DNA of 64,000 nt from Blastopirellula retiformator (GTDB lineage Bacteria > Planctomycetota > Planctomycetia > Pirellulales > Pirellulaceae), in NCBI RefSeq assembly GCF_007859755.1, contig NZ_SJPF01000004.1:744894-808893 (forward strand). The letters are read 5' to 3'. A model generated the notes under the pieces. That model saw only the letters and a list, made by a program, of their open reading frames with translations, made no database searches and was not told the DNA's origin. Within the stretch, counting starts at the first letter, position 1, and every line of letters begins with the position of its first letter. A program made the position numbers and the translations under genes. Positions 42,876-52,320 of this stretch are shown here, in pieces.

Positions 42876-42979
42876 GATCGCCCCGGTGGGGCTTGCGACC
42901 GATTGGGGCCTGCTGACCCAGGGCTGCGTCGCTGACGCGACTCCACCCTGGGCTACTTTAGATCGGCCCTTTGGGCTTG
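42876..42979. repeat. REP-like palindromes upstream of the RAYT gene
   Basis: GATCGCCCCGGTGGGGCTTG, then CCCAGGGCTGCGTCGCTGAC and GCGACTCCACCCTGGG, then GGCCCTTTGGGCT. The GGGCTGCGTCGC-x-GCGACT core also occurs in module C at 32060-32100 and 34245-34285. No gene is seen from here to 43216. Confidence 0.75.
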
Positions 42980-43216
42980 GGGTCATTGGGCGTGACGCCG
43001 CTGCCACGGCGACTCGGTGCGGGCATTCCGATCATGACTTGTTGAATCTCCACCGCTAGCAGCGCCAGCCTCCCTGCAACTCTTCTTTACCGGAGAACCC
43101 GGCAAAATCGTTCAGGTCGAGCCTCTGCGTTGGCCGATGCAAGAGAAGACGCCAAGCATGGCGCGGCTGGCGGTTGCTAGCCGACCCTTGATCTACACTT
43201 GCGAATCCGGCTCCCC

Positions 43217-43924
43217 ATGTGGTGCGAACATTGCCGCCAAGACGTAACTCCCATCGCTGCGGCGGAGGATGCGCGCATCCTCTGCGGCCGATGCCAGAAT
43301 ACGTTGGAAGCGAAGCCGGAAGCTCCCCCGTCGCTGCGGATTGATACGCTCCGCCTGCAGGAAGATCTGCAAACGATCGATCGCATCGTGGCGATGATGG
43401 GCCGCGAACCGGCGAAAGAAAAAACGCCGATCCCCTCCCCTGACCCGCCGCCGCGCGAACCGGCCGCTCCCCAAGCGCCCGCACCGCCGCGACCGGCCCG
43501 CAAAAAACTACGGGGGCCTCGCACGTCGATCTTCTCGTGGCTGGCGACCTCGCTCGGCTCGATCATGCTGGTCTGCGGCCTGGTGCTGCTGGGCTGGGCG
43601 ATGTTTGAACCGCGGCCGATTTTGTCGTTGGTCGGACAACCGCTGACCGCCGTGGGAATCGCCGCGATGCTGGTCGGCGTCGTCTTCCAACTCGACAGCG
43701 TGATGCAAACCAATCGCCGCTTGCATCGCCAACTGCATGAGGTCAAAGAAGAGCTAGAAGACCAAAAAGCGACGACCCGCCTGGCCGGCTCTTCACATTC
43801 GTCGCCGGGTCAAAACTTCTACCTGCACATGGCCGAAGGCGCCAGCCCGCACGTATTGCTGGCCGACGTCAAAGGCCAACTCGATCTCTTAGCCACACAA
43901 ATGGCCGGCCAACGCGGGCGATAG
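43217..43924 (+). CDS. zinc-ribbon protein with two membrane segments
   Basis: A 235-residue protein. An N-terminal zinc-ribbon-like WCEHCRQDV and LCGRC (C-x2-C pairs about residues 3-6 and 23-26) is followed by a Pro-rich linker (PIPSPDPPPREPAAPQAPAP), two membrane helices (SLGSIMLVCGLVLLGWAMF and PLTAVGIAAMLVGVVF) and a coiled-coil-like C-terminus. Its layout echoes the zinc-ribbon membrane protein at 38723. ATG 43217 is chosen over an upstream TTG. Function unknown. Confidence 0.65.
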   Translation: MWCEHCRQDVTPIAAAEDARILCGRCQNTLEAKPEAPPSLRIDTLRLQEDLQTIDRIVAMMGREPAKEKTPIPSPDPPPREPAAPQAPAPPRPARKKLRGPRTSIFSWLATSLGSIMLVCGLVLLGWAMFEPRPILSLVGQPLTAVGIAAMLVGVVFQLDSVMQTNRRLHRQLHEVKEELEDQKATTRLAGSSHSSPGQNFYLHMAEGASPHVLLADVKGQLDLLATQMAGQRGR

Positions 43925-43936
43925 GGTCCTCAACAG

Positions 43937-43969
43937 TAGCCCGCAGCGCCAGCGAGGGAAATGCGGCGT
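43937..43969 (+). repeat. dispersed repeat B, copy
   Basis: TAGCCCGCAGCGCCAGCGAG through GGAAATGCGGCG. It opens the 43925-44248 gap, which contains no gene. Confidence 0.8.
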
Positions 43970-44021
43970 GCATTCAATGACGAACCAGGCGCGATGATTT
44001 CCCCAATCGCCACCAACTTCC

Positions 44022-44155
44022 AAGGCCCGGAGGGCCGTCCTAATCTAGCCTGGGGCGCAGTCGCACATTGCGACGCAGCCCCAGGTCGGTGCGTTCAATT
44101 GATCGTTGACGCCGAACTGGATCGTCCTTCGATTTGGGCCGCCCCTCCGGGGCTT
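44022..44155. repeat. dispersed REP-like module C, partial copy
   Basis: Has AAGGCCCGGAGGGCCGTCCT, CTAGCCTGGGGCGCAGTCGC, GACGCAGCCCCAGG and GCCCCTCCGGGGCTTT, but lacks the CCTAGGGCTGCG part of the full copies. A degraded repeat D relative follows at 44187-44234. Confidence 0.8.
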
Positions 44156-44248
44156 TAAGTTGGACTGGACCATTTCCAATTCCCACGAATGGCCTGATCA
44201 CGTCTGCTTCGACCTGCCTGGGCCACCCAACTGATCGCCTGAACCTGC

Positions 44249-45268
44249 TTACGCGCCCTTGTGCGAAAGCTCCGCCAACTGCTGCAGCTTGGCCAGCGCC
44301 GCGCCGCTGTCGATCGCTACGTCGGCCATGGCGGCGGCTTCGTTGGGGCTGCTTGCTTTTTCGGCGGTCCAGATGGCGGCGGCGGCGTTCAGGACGACGA
44401 TGTCGCGCGATGGGCACTTCTCTTTGTTTAAGACGCGACGAATCATCGTGGCGCTTTCTTCCGGATCGGCGACCTTCATCGTCTCAAGACTGTCAACCGG
44501 AATGTCAAAGTCGCTGGGGCTCCAGTCCCATTTCGCAAGCTGATCGTCGGCGGCGAGCGTCACATGCGTCTTGCCGGTCAGGGTCACTTCGTCCAAGCCA
44601 TCTTCGCCGGTCACTAAAACCGCACGGCGCACGCCGAGCTTCAGCACTGCGGCCGCCATCGGATCGCGCATGCCAGGTCGGCCAACGCCGAGCAATTGGT
44701 ACTGCGCTTGGGCGGGATTGCAGAGCGGGCCCAACAGATTGAAGATCGTCGGCACGCCCAAACTCTTGCGAACCGCCGAGACGTGACGCATCGATTGATG
44801 CGCCAGCGGGGCGAAACAGAAACAGATGCCGATCTTGTTCAGGCAGCGTTCGATCTGCGGCACGGTCGCTTCGATGTTCACGCCCAGCTTGGCCAGTACG
44901 TCGGCGCTGCCGGTCTTGCTGGTGACGCTGCGATTGCCATGCTTGGCGACCGGAACTCCGGCGGCCGCCGTCACAATTGCCGCGGCGGTGCTGATGTTGA
45001 AGGTGCCGCTGCCGTCGCCGCCGGTGCCGCAGGTGTCGATCACGTCGGTCCGGTCGGTCTGAATCGCGGTCATGTTCCGCCGCATCGCGATCGCGGCGCC
45101 CGCCAGTTCGTCGACGGCCGGACCTTTGGCGTTGATGCCGGTCAACAGCCGGGCAATCTGGTCATCCGGCCAAGCGCCCTGCATGATCTCGTCGATCGCC
45201 GCCGCCATTTGGTCGACCGTCAAATCGCGGCCCGCTTCCAGTTCGTTCCAGATCGCTTCGTTTCCCAT
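44249..45268 (-). CDS. trpD: anthranilate phosphoribosyltransferase
   Basis: A 339-residue TrpD that joins anthranilate to PRPP, the second step of tryptophan synthesis. The PRPP-binding loop DTCGTGGDGSGTFN lies at about 78-91, followed by KHGNRSVTSKTGSADVLAKLG, the anthranilate channel motif FAPLAHQSMRHVSAVRKSLG and FNLLGPLCNPA. ATG 45268 fits the family; the longer frame upstream is not family-like. No other trp gene is adjacent, so tryptophan genes are scattered here. Confidence 0.95.
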   Translation of the reverse strand: MGNEAIWNELEAGRDLTVDQMAAAIDEIMQGAWPDDQIARLLTGINAKGPAVDELAGAAIAMRRNMTAIQTDRTDVIDTCGTGGDGSGTFNISTAAAIVTAAAGVPVAKHGNRSVTSKTGSADVLAKLGVNIEATVPQIERCLNKIGICFCFAPLAHQSMRHVSAVRKSLGVPTIFNLLGPLCNPAQAQYQLLGVGRPGMRDPMAAAVLKLGVRRAVLVTGEDGLDEVTLTGKTHVTLAADDQLAKWDWSPSDFDIPVDSLETMKVADPEESATMIRRVLNKEKCPSRDIVVLNAAAAIWTAEKASSPNEAAAMADVAIDSGAALAKLQQLAELSHKGA

Positions 45269-45469
45269 TCGCTTCCTCGCCAAACTTTGCCAATCGAGGA
45301 TTGATTCTACCGACTCGCGGGGCCGGCTCCCACCCGCGTTCGACTGCACCTGCCGACGGCATTCTGATATAAATAGAGTGGGCAGGCCTTGCAGGAGGCG
45401 AGACAAGATCGTCTCGCGAGGCGAAATTTAGGACAATTACCGCTGCGAGCGAGAGGTCGAAGATCGACT

Positions 45470-46414
45470 ATGGCCAGGAAGGTTATCATTGACTGCGATC
45501 CCGGGATCGACGACGCCGTCGCCCTGATGGTCGCCCTGTTCGACGCTGAATTGGACGTGGTTGCGGTCACCTCGACCGCCGGCAATGTCCCAGCCGATCA
45601 GGCAGGACGCAATCTACAGGGCCTGGTCGAGCGTCTTGATCCGCCCCGTCGCCCCCGCATCGGGGTAGGTACGGGACCGAAAACGGCGCCGCCGGTCGAC
45701 GGAACCGACCTGAACGGGACCGATGGCTTGGCCAACTTAGAACTGGTCGTCTCTTCGCTACACCAGCGGCACCCGGCCGAGAAACTGATCTGTGACGAGA
45801 TACGGGCCGCGCCCGAAGAAGTGACGCTGGTCGCTTTGGGCCCGATGACCAACATCGCCCGAGCCCTGCAGCGCGATCCGATGATCGCCGCCCAAATCGG
45901 CCGCATCGTCATCATGGGGGGCGCGTACAACGGCATCGGCAACGTCACCCCAGCCGCCGAGTTCAATTGCCACTTCGATGCGATGGCGGCCCGGACCGTC
46001 TTCAAGTCGCGCACCACCAAGACGCTGATTCCGCTCGACGTCACCCGTCAGGCGGCGTTTGCTCTCGACCTGCTCGATCAACTGCCGAACATCGAATCTT
46101 CGCCGGCGTCGCAGTTGCTGCATCAATTGATTCCGTTCGTCTATCGCAGCCATCGTCAGTCGCTGGGGATCGAGGGGATTTATTTGCATGACGCCGTCGC
46201 ACTGGCGGCGGTGCTGCATCCCGAGTTCTTCGAGATGGAAGAGATGGCCGGCGACGTCGAAACGACCGGCGAGATCACCTTGGGCGCCACTGTCTTCGAT
46301 CGCCGCGAACATCGCGCCTGGGCGACCAACATGGAAGTCGCCTCGAAGATCGATGTTCCCCGGGTGCAGGATTGCGTCATTCAAGGACTACGCGCCGCGA
46401 TTCGGGGAACGTAG
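45470..46414 (+). CDS. nucleoside hydrolase
   Basis: A 314-residue inosine-uridine-preferring nucleoside hydrolase family protein. The calcium-binding signature DCDPGIDDA lies at residues 8-16; VTLVALGPMTNIARAL, VIMGGAYNGIGNVTPAAEFN and YLHDAVALAAVLHPEFF with the fourth metal ligand follow in normal order. It cleaves the N-glycosidic bond of ribonucleosides for salvage. ATG 45470 is chosen as the codon before ARKVIIDCDPG. It is divergent from trpD with a 200-base promoter region. Confidence 0.92.
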   Translation: MARKVIIDCDPGIDDAVALMVALFDAELDVVAVTSTAGNVPADQAGRNLQGLVERLDPPRRPRIGVGTGPKTAPPVDGTDLNGTDGLANLELVVSSLHQRHPAEKLICDEIRAAPEEVTLVALGPMTNIARALQRDPMIAAQIGRIVIMGGAYNGIGNVTPAAEFNCHFDAMAARTVFKSRTTKTLIPLDVTRQAAFALDLLDQLPNIESSPASQLLHQLIPFVYRSHRQSLGIEGIYLHDAVALAAVLHPEFFEMEEMAGDVETTGEITLGATVFDRREHRAWATNMEVASKIDVPRVQDCVIQGLRAAIRGT

Positions 46415-46704
46415 TGAGACCGATGTAGCGACTGTCTTGAACGTCAAGCGGTTTTTACGTTTTCCCCCATGCGTTTTGGTGCAGCGGAGCGAAACCCAAC
46501 GATGCGGTCGCAAGAACAAGATGGGTTGCGCAAGCGAGTCTCGGCGAACAAGCGAAACAACTTGTGTTGCGCTTGCTCCACCCACCCTACAAATACTTGG
46601 CGAAACCTATCTGGTGCGCCACTGCTGGCTTGTCCAGCAGTGTGTAGCGCGGGCGCCGTTGTCACGTCTTCCTGGCAACGGCGCCCAAAATCGCTGGCAG
46701 TCCT
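46415..46704. other. gene-free gap with repeat G
   Basis: No gene is seen. Repeat G lies at 46613-46643 (GCCACTGCTGGCTTGTCCAG and its palindromic partner), in reverse orientation to the copy near 33790-33825. The preceding GGTGCAGCGGAGCGAAACCC stretch also looks like repeat debris but no second copy is in the window. Confidence 0.5.
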
Positions 46705-47826
46705 CTACTTCACCGACGAGTCGCGGACGGCTAGTTCCAGTTCGACAACCATCAGCTTGCCATCGCGGTAGAGATCGACCGGCAGCTTGACGCCTAGCGG
46801 CGACAGACTGACGACGTTGACCAGGTGCGAGTCGTCTTCGATTTCTTGGTTGTTGAACCGCACAATGACGTCGCCGACCAGGATGCCGGCCGCGTCGGCT
46901 GGCGAACCTTCGGTCACGCCGTTAACGCGGGTTCCCTTCGCCATCGGCAGACCCAACATCTCGGCCTTCTTGCTGTCGTACTGCGAGTCGAGCACGACTC
47001 CCAGAAAGGCCCGCGAGACTTTGCCGTCGTCGATCATCTGCCGAGCGATGTTGAGCGCCGAGTTGATCGGAATCGTAAAGCCGATGCCGTCGTTGCCCCC
47101 CGAGTTGCTGGCGATCGCCGTATTGATGCCGATCACTTCGCCCCGCATGTTGAGCAGCGGACCGCCGCTGTTGCCGGGATTGATGGCGGCGTCGGTCTGC
47201 ATGAAGTTCTGAAACTTCAAACCTTGGCGACCTAATTGCAGATCGCGACGCCCCTTGGCGCTGATGATGCCATACGTAACCGATTGGCTGAGTCCAAACG
47301 GACTGCCGACCGCCAGAACGAACTCGCCGATCTCGACATCCGAGCTATTGGCGACTTGGGCCGGCACCAGACGATCGGCTTCGACCGCCATGGCGGCGAC
47401 GTCGGTTTCGCGATCGGTCCAGACTTGCGTCGGGCGCAAGATGCGGCCGTCGTCGAGATGGATCTTGATATCTTGATTGGCGGCCTGACTGATCACGTGG
47501 CGATTGGTCAGGATGTAATGCTTCTTGTTGTGGAGAATGATGACGCCGGAGCCGGCTTCGTCAACGATGCTGCCGCCATAGGCGAGCGACTCCCCTTCTT
47601 TCTTCCGCGCTTCGATATGCACGACCGAAGGACGGACGTAGCGACAGACCTTTTTCAGCAGGTTGCCATGCGTTTCGATCTCGGCCACTTCCGCCAGAAT
47701 CGCCTGACGGAGTTGATCGCGCGGCGATACCGCTTGTTCTTGGGAAAGCGCGAGACTGGAGAATGGTACGCACAACAGCAGGGTCGCGACGATCGCGAGA
47801 GTCATACGGGATTTGTGCGTGTTCAT
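46705..47826 (-). CDS. secreted HtrA/DegP-type serine protease with PDZ domain
   Basis: A 373-residue periplasmic protease. Signal peptide (AIVATLLLCVPFSSLALS) to about residue 29, trypsin-like domain with His110 (LTNRHV), Asp142 (DRETDVA) and Ser220 (NPGNSGGP), then one PDZ domain (GTRVNGVTEGSPADAAGILV, DVIVRFNNQEI). This single-PDZ layout is like DegS-type proteins. It would degrade or sense misfolded envelope proteins. ATG 47826 is the start. It is probably monocistronic; the DksA-like gene upstream ends with its own terminator. Confidence 0.9.
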   Translation of the reverse strand: MNTHKSRMTLAIVATLLLCVPFSSLALSQEQAVSPRDQLRQAILAEVAEIETHGNLLKKVCRYVRPSVVHIEARKKEGESLAYGGSIVDEAGSGVIILHNKKHYILTNRHVISQAANQDIKIHLDDGRILRPTQVWTDRETDVAAMAVEADRLVPAQVANSSDVEIGEFVLAVGSPFGLSQSVTYGIISAKGRRDLQLGRQGLKFQNFMQTDAAINPGNSGGPLLNMRGEVIGINTAIASNSGGNDGIGFTIPINSALNIARQMIDDGKVSRAFLGVVLDSQYDSKKAEMLGLPMAKGTRVNGVTEGSPADAAGILVGDVIVRFNNQEIEDDSHLVNVVSLSPLGVKLPVDLYRDGKLMVVELELAVRDSSVK

Positions 47827-47948
47827 GTAAAGCCATCCTGCGCTGGAAGCCGCCGAAATAGTGATTCTCCGTCGAATTCTAGGCTGTACTGAGGTGAACG
47901 CAAGTCTTTCGTGCGGGCGCCTGTCGACGTAACCCCGGGCAGCGCATA

Positions 47949-47983
47949 GAAAAAGGCGGCCTGCCGCAGGGGCATACCGCCTT
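47949..47983 (-). terminator. intrinsic terminator of the DksA-like gene
   Basis: On the minus strand AAGGCGG pairs with CCGCCTT across a loop and is followed by T residues. It lies 35 bases beyond the stop. Confidence 0.8.
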
Positions 47984-48018
47984 CTTGTTGTTCGGAATAT
48001 CGCGAAGCGGTGGGCCGC

Positions 48019-48420
48019 TTAGATCGAGACTTCGTCAGAGTTCTGGAGCCAGCTGACGCCATCTTCGCCCAGTTCTTCCAACTCGCGTTGGCACTTGATG
48101 CAGAGCGTAGCGTAGGGGAGCGCTTGCAGGCGAGCGACCGGAATCTTGCAGCCGCAACCTTCGCATTCGCCGAAGGAACCGCCCCGAATCCGCTCGAGCG
48201 CTTTGTCAATTTGCGCCAATTCGCGACTTTCGACTTCGGCCAGTTGCGAACTCAATTCGTCTTGAGCGCTGTCGAGCGCGAAATCGACGACGTCTCCAGC
48301 GGTTTGCTCAAGCTCTTTCAACATGCTCAAGTCGCCCGCGAGAGCCTTGCGGAGTGCGTCGCGGCGCTTCAACAAGATCTCCTTCGTCTTGTCAATGAAG
48401 TCCGTTCGTGATTTACCCAT
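48019..48420 (-). CDS. DksA/TraR family zinc-finger regulator
   Basis: A 133-residue protein: an N-terminal helical hairpin (KTKEILLKRRDALRKALAGD; QDELSSQLAEVESRELAQID) and a C4 zinc finger with Cys86, Cys89, Cys107 and Cys110 (CEGCG, CIKC). DksA-family proteins reach into the RNA polymerase secondary channel and, often with ppGpp, modulate rRNA and other promoters. The coiled-coil tip lacks the double Asp of E. coli DksA, so it may act differently. ATG 48420 is chosen over a GTG three codons upstream. Confidence 0.85.
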   Translation of the reverse strand: MGKSRTDFIDKTKEILLKRRDALRKALAGDLSMLKELEQTAGDVVDFALDSAQDELSSQLAEVESRELAQIDKALERIRGGSFGECEGCGCKIPVARLQALPYATLCIKCQRELEELGEDGVSWLQNSDEVSI

Positions 48421-48975
48421 GGTGGTCACCTTCGTGTGGCGGAAACCGTAGCAGGTGGACTCAATACGATTGTGGGTCCGTCAGTTTCCGAAATTGGCCT
48501 TGCCCATTCTCGTCATTGCCAAGAGACCGCCCTGTCGAGGGGATCGACATCACGGTTTCATGCGTAACGAAAATATAGTACCGGTTCGGAATAGGGGAAG
48601 TCTTCAAATTCCAAATTCTCTCAGGTCGCTCCGAATTATCGGTTCACCATCATAAAATACGAGGGAGAAAGGGGTTCGGTTCAAAGATTCGGGTTGATTT
48701 CCTGGAGAAAATTTGCTTGCGAATCTCTTCTTTTTTTCTCTTGGGACACTTTCGCCCACGCGTGTTACCGTCATCGACCAATCGGAGAAACCGATTCAAG
48801 CCGTTTTTCGGAAATGCCGGCTGATTTCTTGAGGCGCACCGCCGTGGCAGGCGGGCCCGTTCTTTGACCGTCGCCCAGAGGTGAGCTATATCCCCTTATC
48901 GCGGCTGGGTTTAGTCCTTCAGATCCGGCGGCAGCTTCCTCCCCCAAAGCCTCGGTCAAGACGTTAGGCGACGCT
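48421..48975. other. gene-free gap upstream of the FHA gene
   Basis: The 555 bases hold no convincing gene. The middle part (about 48560-48750) is AT-rich and likely carries the divergent promoters of the DksA-like and FHA genes; no exact -35/-10 pair could be assigned with confidence. Confidence 0.4.
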
Positions 48976-50760
48976 ATGGTTACGCAAGTCGATTTGCTGC
49001 AATCTCCCTTACTTGGCAAGCCGCTGAGCCCGCTCGTGCTGCGCGTCGAAGGGACGGAACGGGACGGTCAGGTCGTACAGTTGCAGCGGACCAAATGCGT
49101 CATCGGCTCGGCCGCTAGCTGTTCGCTTCGATTGACCGCCGCCGGCATCCAACCGCGTCACTGCGTGATCTGGCGGGGCGCGGCCGGCATGGTGCTGCAG
49201 CGGATCGACGGCGAGGTGTTGGTCAATGGACAAAGCGTGCCGGAGTCGGCCCTGGTCCCCGGCGATCGGATCACGCTCGGCGCGGTCAGCTTTCGCATCG
49301 ATCCCGAGTCGGCCGAAGACCTGCAGCCGCAGAACGAACGTCGCGTGCAAACGCTAGAACGTCGTCTGGGCGAAATCCGCGGCCGCAATCGTCGCCGCAT
49401 GCACCGCCTAGTCGATATCGTCCGCCAGTCGATGCGCACCGACGCCACGACGCCGACGCCGGAACCGGCAACGGACCACAGTGATGCTGGCCATAGCAAC
49501 GCCGAAATCGAACAACTGCAACACGACCTGCAGCAATCGCGCGAGCAGAGCGACGCCCAGATCGCCGACCTGCGGCAACAACTGCAGACGCTGCTACAGC
49601 AAAACGAAGAGCTGCAGTCGGCGATCGAGAACGCCGCCGACCATGCAGAACCGGTCGAAGCCGAGCATCTACGGCAAGAGCTGGCGCAGATTCAACAAGC
49701 CAGCGAAGTGCGAGTCGCCCAGCTCGAACAACAGCTCGACGCGTTGCAGCAAGAGAACCAAGCGCTACAGGCCAACAGCGGCGGCGCAACGCCCGCCGAT
49801 CTGATCGAAGCGCAAGAGAAAGCGCAGCGCGACGTCGCCGACGCCAACGAGCGTCTGCAGGTGTTGTCGCGCGGCTGGTCGCAGCGCGAACAAGAGTTGA
49901 TGCGGCGGATCGAAGAGTTGGAAGGAATGTCGCAGAAGCTGACCGATGCTCCCGCCCAGTTCGAGTCGAGTCCGCCGGAAGATCGCTACGAAGAAGAGGA
50001 AGCGCCGGAAGAAGACGAAGAGGAAGTCGCGCCGCCGCAACCGACCTCGCAAACCAGCGTGGCCGACGTGCTGGCCAAGTTCGGCTTTGATCCGCATGCC
50101 GAAGAGGACGAAGAGGAAGAGGAGTACGAACCGACGCCTCCCCCCGTCTCGGAGAGCTACGCAGAAGAGCCGACGCCTGGGGCGAACGCCGATGACGATG
50201 ACGTCTCGATCGAAGAATACATGTCGAGCCTGATGAATCGCGTCCGTGGTCGCGAAGCCGAGAAGGCACAAGGCAACGCCAAACCGGAACCGCCCAAGAA
50301 GCCCGAACCGCCCAAACCGGTCGAGCAACAGACGCCGCTCAACTTCGGCGAGTTCATCCCGTCTCGGAAAGCGCCGGAGCAAACTTCCGACCTGCGAGCC
50401 TTACGAGACCTGGCGAATCAATCGGCCCGCTCGGCGATCGACGTCCATACGCTGAAGCGGTGGAGCAACATGTACGTTACCAAGGTGATCGTTTCGGTCG
50501 TCGCCTTTGTGACCGCGATCTGCTTGTTGATCGAAACCGATAGCCTCGTTTCGCTGCAGTTCCTGGGCGCCGCGATCGGGATCATCATCTCGATCTTCTG
50601 GGCCTTTCAGGCGGCGATCGTCTACGGCCAGGTCCGCAGCGCCCGCAAAGTGGTCAATTCTGAGGAAGTGAAGATCCTCGATCCTCACTCCGCCATGCCG
50701 TTTGACGCCGGCGAAGTCGACCCCGAACAGCTCCGCGATCAGCTCAACAAATCGGAATAG
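48976..50760 (+). CDS. FHA-domain coiled-coil membrane protein
   Basis: A 594-residue protein. Residues about 20-110 form an FHA domain (CVIGSAASCSLRL, then IQPRHCVIW and VNGQSVPESALVPGDRI), which binds phosphothreonine. A long Gln/Glu coiled coil follows (about 165-335), then an acidic stretch (EEEEAPEEDEEE) and a Pro/Lys linker. Near the C-terminus two membrane helices (VIVSVVAFVTAICLLI and FLGAAIGIIISIFWAF) anchor it. Ser/Thr kinases, such as the one at 14730, are natural partners but no direct link is shown. ATG 48976; terminator follows. A scaffold role is inferred. Confidence 0.82.
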   Translation: MVTQVDLLQSPLLGKPLSPLVLRVEGTERDGQVVQLQRTKCVIGSAASCSLRLTAAGIQPRHCVIWRGAAGMVLQRIDGEVLVNGQSVPESALVPGDRITLGAVSFRIDPESAEDLQPQNERRVQTLERRLGEIRGRNRRRMHRLVDIVRQSMRTDATTPTPEPATDHSDAGHSNAEIEQLQHDLQQSREQSDAQIADLRQQLQTLLQQNEELQSAIENAADHAEPVEAEHLRQELAQIQQASEVRVAQLEQQLDALQQENQALQANSGGATPADLIEAQEKAQRDVADANERLQVLSRGWSQREQELMRRIEELEGMSQKLTDAPAQFESSPPEDRYEEEEAPEEDEEEVAPPQPTSQTSVADVLAKFGFDPHAEEDEEEEEYEPTPPPVSESYAEEPTPGANADDDDVSIEEYMSSLMNRVRGREAEKAQGNAKPEPPKKPEPPKPVEQQTPLNFGEFIPSRKAPEQTSDLRALRDLANQSARSAIDVHTLKRWSNMYVTKVIVSVVAFVTAICLLIETDSLVSLQFLGAAIGIIISIFWAFQAAIVYGQVRSARKVVNSEEVKILDPHSAMPFDAGEVDPEQLRDQLNKSE

Positions 50761-50780
50761 TCCGATCGGTTATCGCATTG

Positions 50781-50812
50781 AAGGCCGTAAGCTCCGCTGG
50801 CGGCCTTTTTTC
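50781..50812 (+). terminator. intrinsic terminator after the FHA gene
   Basis: AAGGCCG (50781-50787) pairs with CGGCCTT (50801-50807), followed by six T residues; 20 bases after the stop. Confidence 0.85.
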
Positions 50813-50924
50813 GTTCTTGCGGCGCCGCTCGCTTGCCTCCGATTCGCAATCGTCTCTAAAATTGATCAGGAAGCGGCGTCGTGGGCGTCGCCACCGGTCG
50901 ATGGATTGCGGATGGGAACCAACG

Positions 50925-51527
50925 ATGCGCCTACTTTTTTGCCTATCGATAGGGATGAGCCTAGTCCTGGCCAGCGTCTCGTCCGCGCAGGTGGTCCAGT
51001 TGCCAGAGCTCCGCAACTTCTCAGTCGGCACGTCGGTACTGGTTCCTGATCGGGGCGCCACGTATGGCGGCGGCGTGATGCGTCGCAGCGAGACGAGCGG
51101 CCAAGTTGGTTCGTTGACCTTTCCCAGCGGCCGCAGCATGTCGACCGGCACGTCGGCCTCCAACAGCTGGGTCCACGCTTACATTCATCCGACGCCCGCC
51201 GAAATGGATGAGATCTTGCTGGGTAAGCCGTCGACGGTTGATCCCACTTCCTCGAACTCTCCCCTGCGAATGATCGGCGCCGCCCGAGAGCCGGCGACCG
51301 GCAGCCTGGCGGCGATCCGCCGGCAACTATCGGCCGAAGACGCCGCCGCCAACCGCAAGGCGATCAAGTACGCCGATATGGCCGAAACCTGCGTGAAGCA
51401 AGGCAAGCTGAACATCGCCAAACTCTTCTATCGCTCGGCGATCGATACCGCGACGGGCGAATATCAGCAGCAATTGCAAACGCGGCTCGAGCAGATCGAG
51501 ATGCGCTCTTCTGGAGCGAATCGGTAA
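50925..51527 (+). CDS. secreted hypothetical protein
   Basis: A 200-residue protein with a signal peptide (MRLLFCLSIGMSLVLASVSSAQ; cleavage near residue 22). The mature part is Ser/Thr/Gly-rich (FSVGTSVLVPDRGATYGGG) and ends in a helical segment (AETCVKQGKLNIAKLFYRSA) resembling a single TPR-like hairpin. ATG 50925 is preferred to upstream starts because it begins the signal peptide. It has no catalytic motif. Downstream genes start 137 bases later. Confidence 0.65.
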   Translation: MRLLFCLSIGMSLVLASVSSAQVVQLPELRNFSVGTSVLVPDRGATYGGGVMRRSETSGQVGSLTFPSGRSMSTGTSASNSWVHAYIHPTPAEMDEILLGKPSTVDPTSSNSPLRMIGAAREPATGSLAAIRRQLSAEDAAANRKAIKYADMAETCVKQGKLNIAKLFYRSAIDTATGEYQQQLQTRLEQIEMRSSGANR

Positions 51528-51663
51528 CCAGGAATTACTGAACACTTCGCGATCCTTTCCAACGCCTTTCGTTAAGTTTTCTGGAAGGGGCTTTGGCGTT
51601 TTGATGCGAGATTGGCGATCCCGTATACTCGTGTTCTTCTTCGCCGATTCACGAGAACGCACG

Positions 51664-52320
51664 ATGACGACTGCCAGCGAACTGTCCCCCAATTCCAACT
51701 CCAACGTCTGGGAACCGATGCCCCGCGACAAGTGCCCGCGACTCGCCACCGCCGGCTCGATATTCTCCGGCGTTTCGATGCTCCTCCTGCTTTTCGGCGG
51801 GCTCATCTTGTCGGTCTTCCTGTGTACCAAGGTGCTGGGCCGCCCTGCCCCGTTGCTCCGAGATCCCGTATGGTGGGTCTTGGCCGCCGTGATGTCGCTC
51901 GGTCCGCCGATCTTTTTCGAGTGGAAGCTTTACCAGCGGCATCGCAGCAAGCGACTGTCGATCAACGCAGAGGAGGTCCGCTTTGGCGGCTCCAGCGTCC
52001 AACTGGCCGACTTAAAGAGCATTTCGACTGGCCAGTTCCAAGGATTCATGGAACGCAACTTTTCGACCCTTGAGAAAGCGGCCGTTATCGCCTCGAACCC
52101 GATTACCGCGTCGGCCAAGATTGAGGGGGCGAAGGCGGGCCGACAACAACTGCGCGATTACAGCCTGACGCTAACGAAGCATGACGGCAAGCAAGTTCAT
52201 TGGATCGGCGCGCTGGCCTACTTCAAAGAAGAAGACCTGAAAGCGTTCTTTCACGCGCTGCTAGAGCGAAAGCCGGAACTAGAACTGCAAGCGAAACCAA
52301 GCGAGACCTCATCCACGTGA
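51664..52320 (+). CDS. hypothetical membrane protein
   Basis: A 218-residue protein with two membrane segments (about 36-62 and 73-92) and a soluble C-terminal part (LSINAEEVRFGGSSVQLADL) with beta-strand character, similar in layout to the protein at 20880. ATG 51664 lies after ATTCACGAGAACGCACG. Its stop overlaps the next gene's GTG start (GTGA), so the two are translationally coupled. Function unknown. Confidence 0.6.
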   Translation: MTTASELSPNSNSNVWEPMPRDKCPRLATAGSIFSGVSMLLLLFGGLILSVFLCTKVLGRPAPLLRDPVWWVLAAVMSLGPPIFFEWKLYQRHRSKRLSINAEEVRFGGSSVQLADLKSISTGQFQGFMERNFSTLEKAAVIASNPITASAKIEGAKAGRQQLRDYSLTLTKHDGKQVHWIGALAYFKEEDLKAFFHALLERKPELELQAKPSETSST

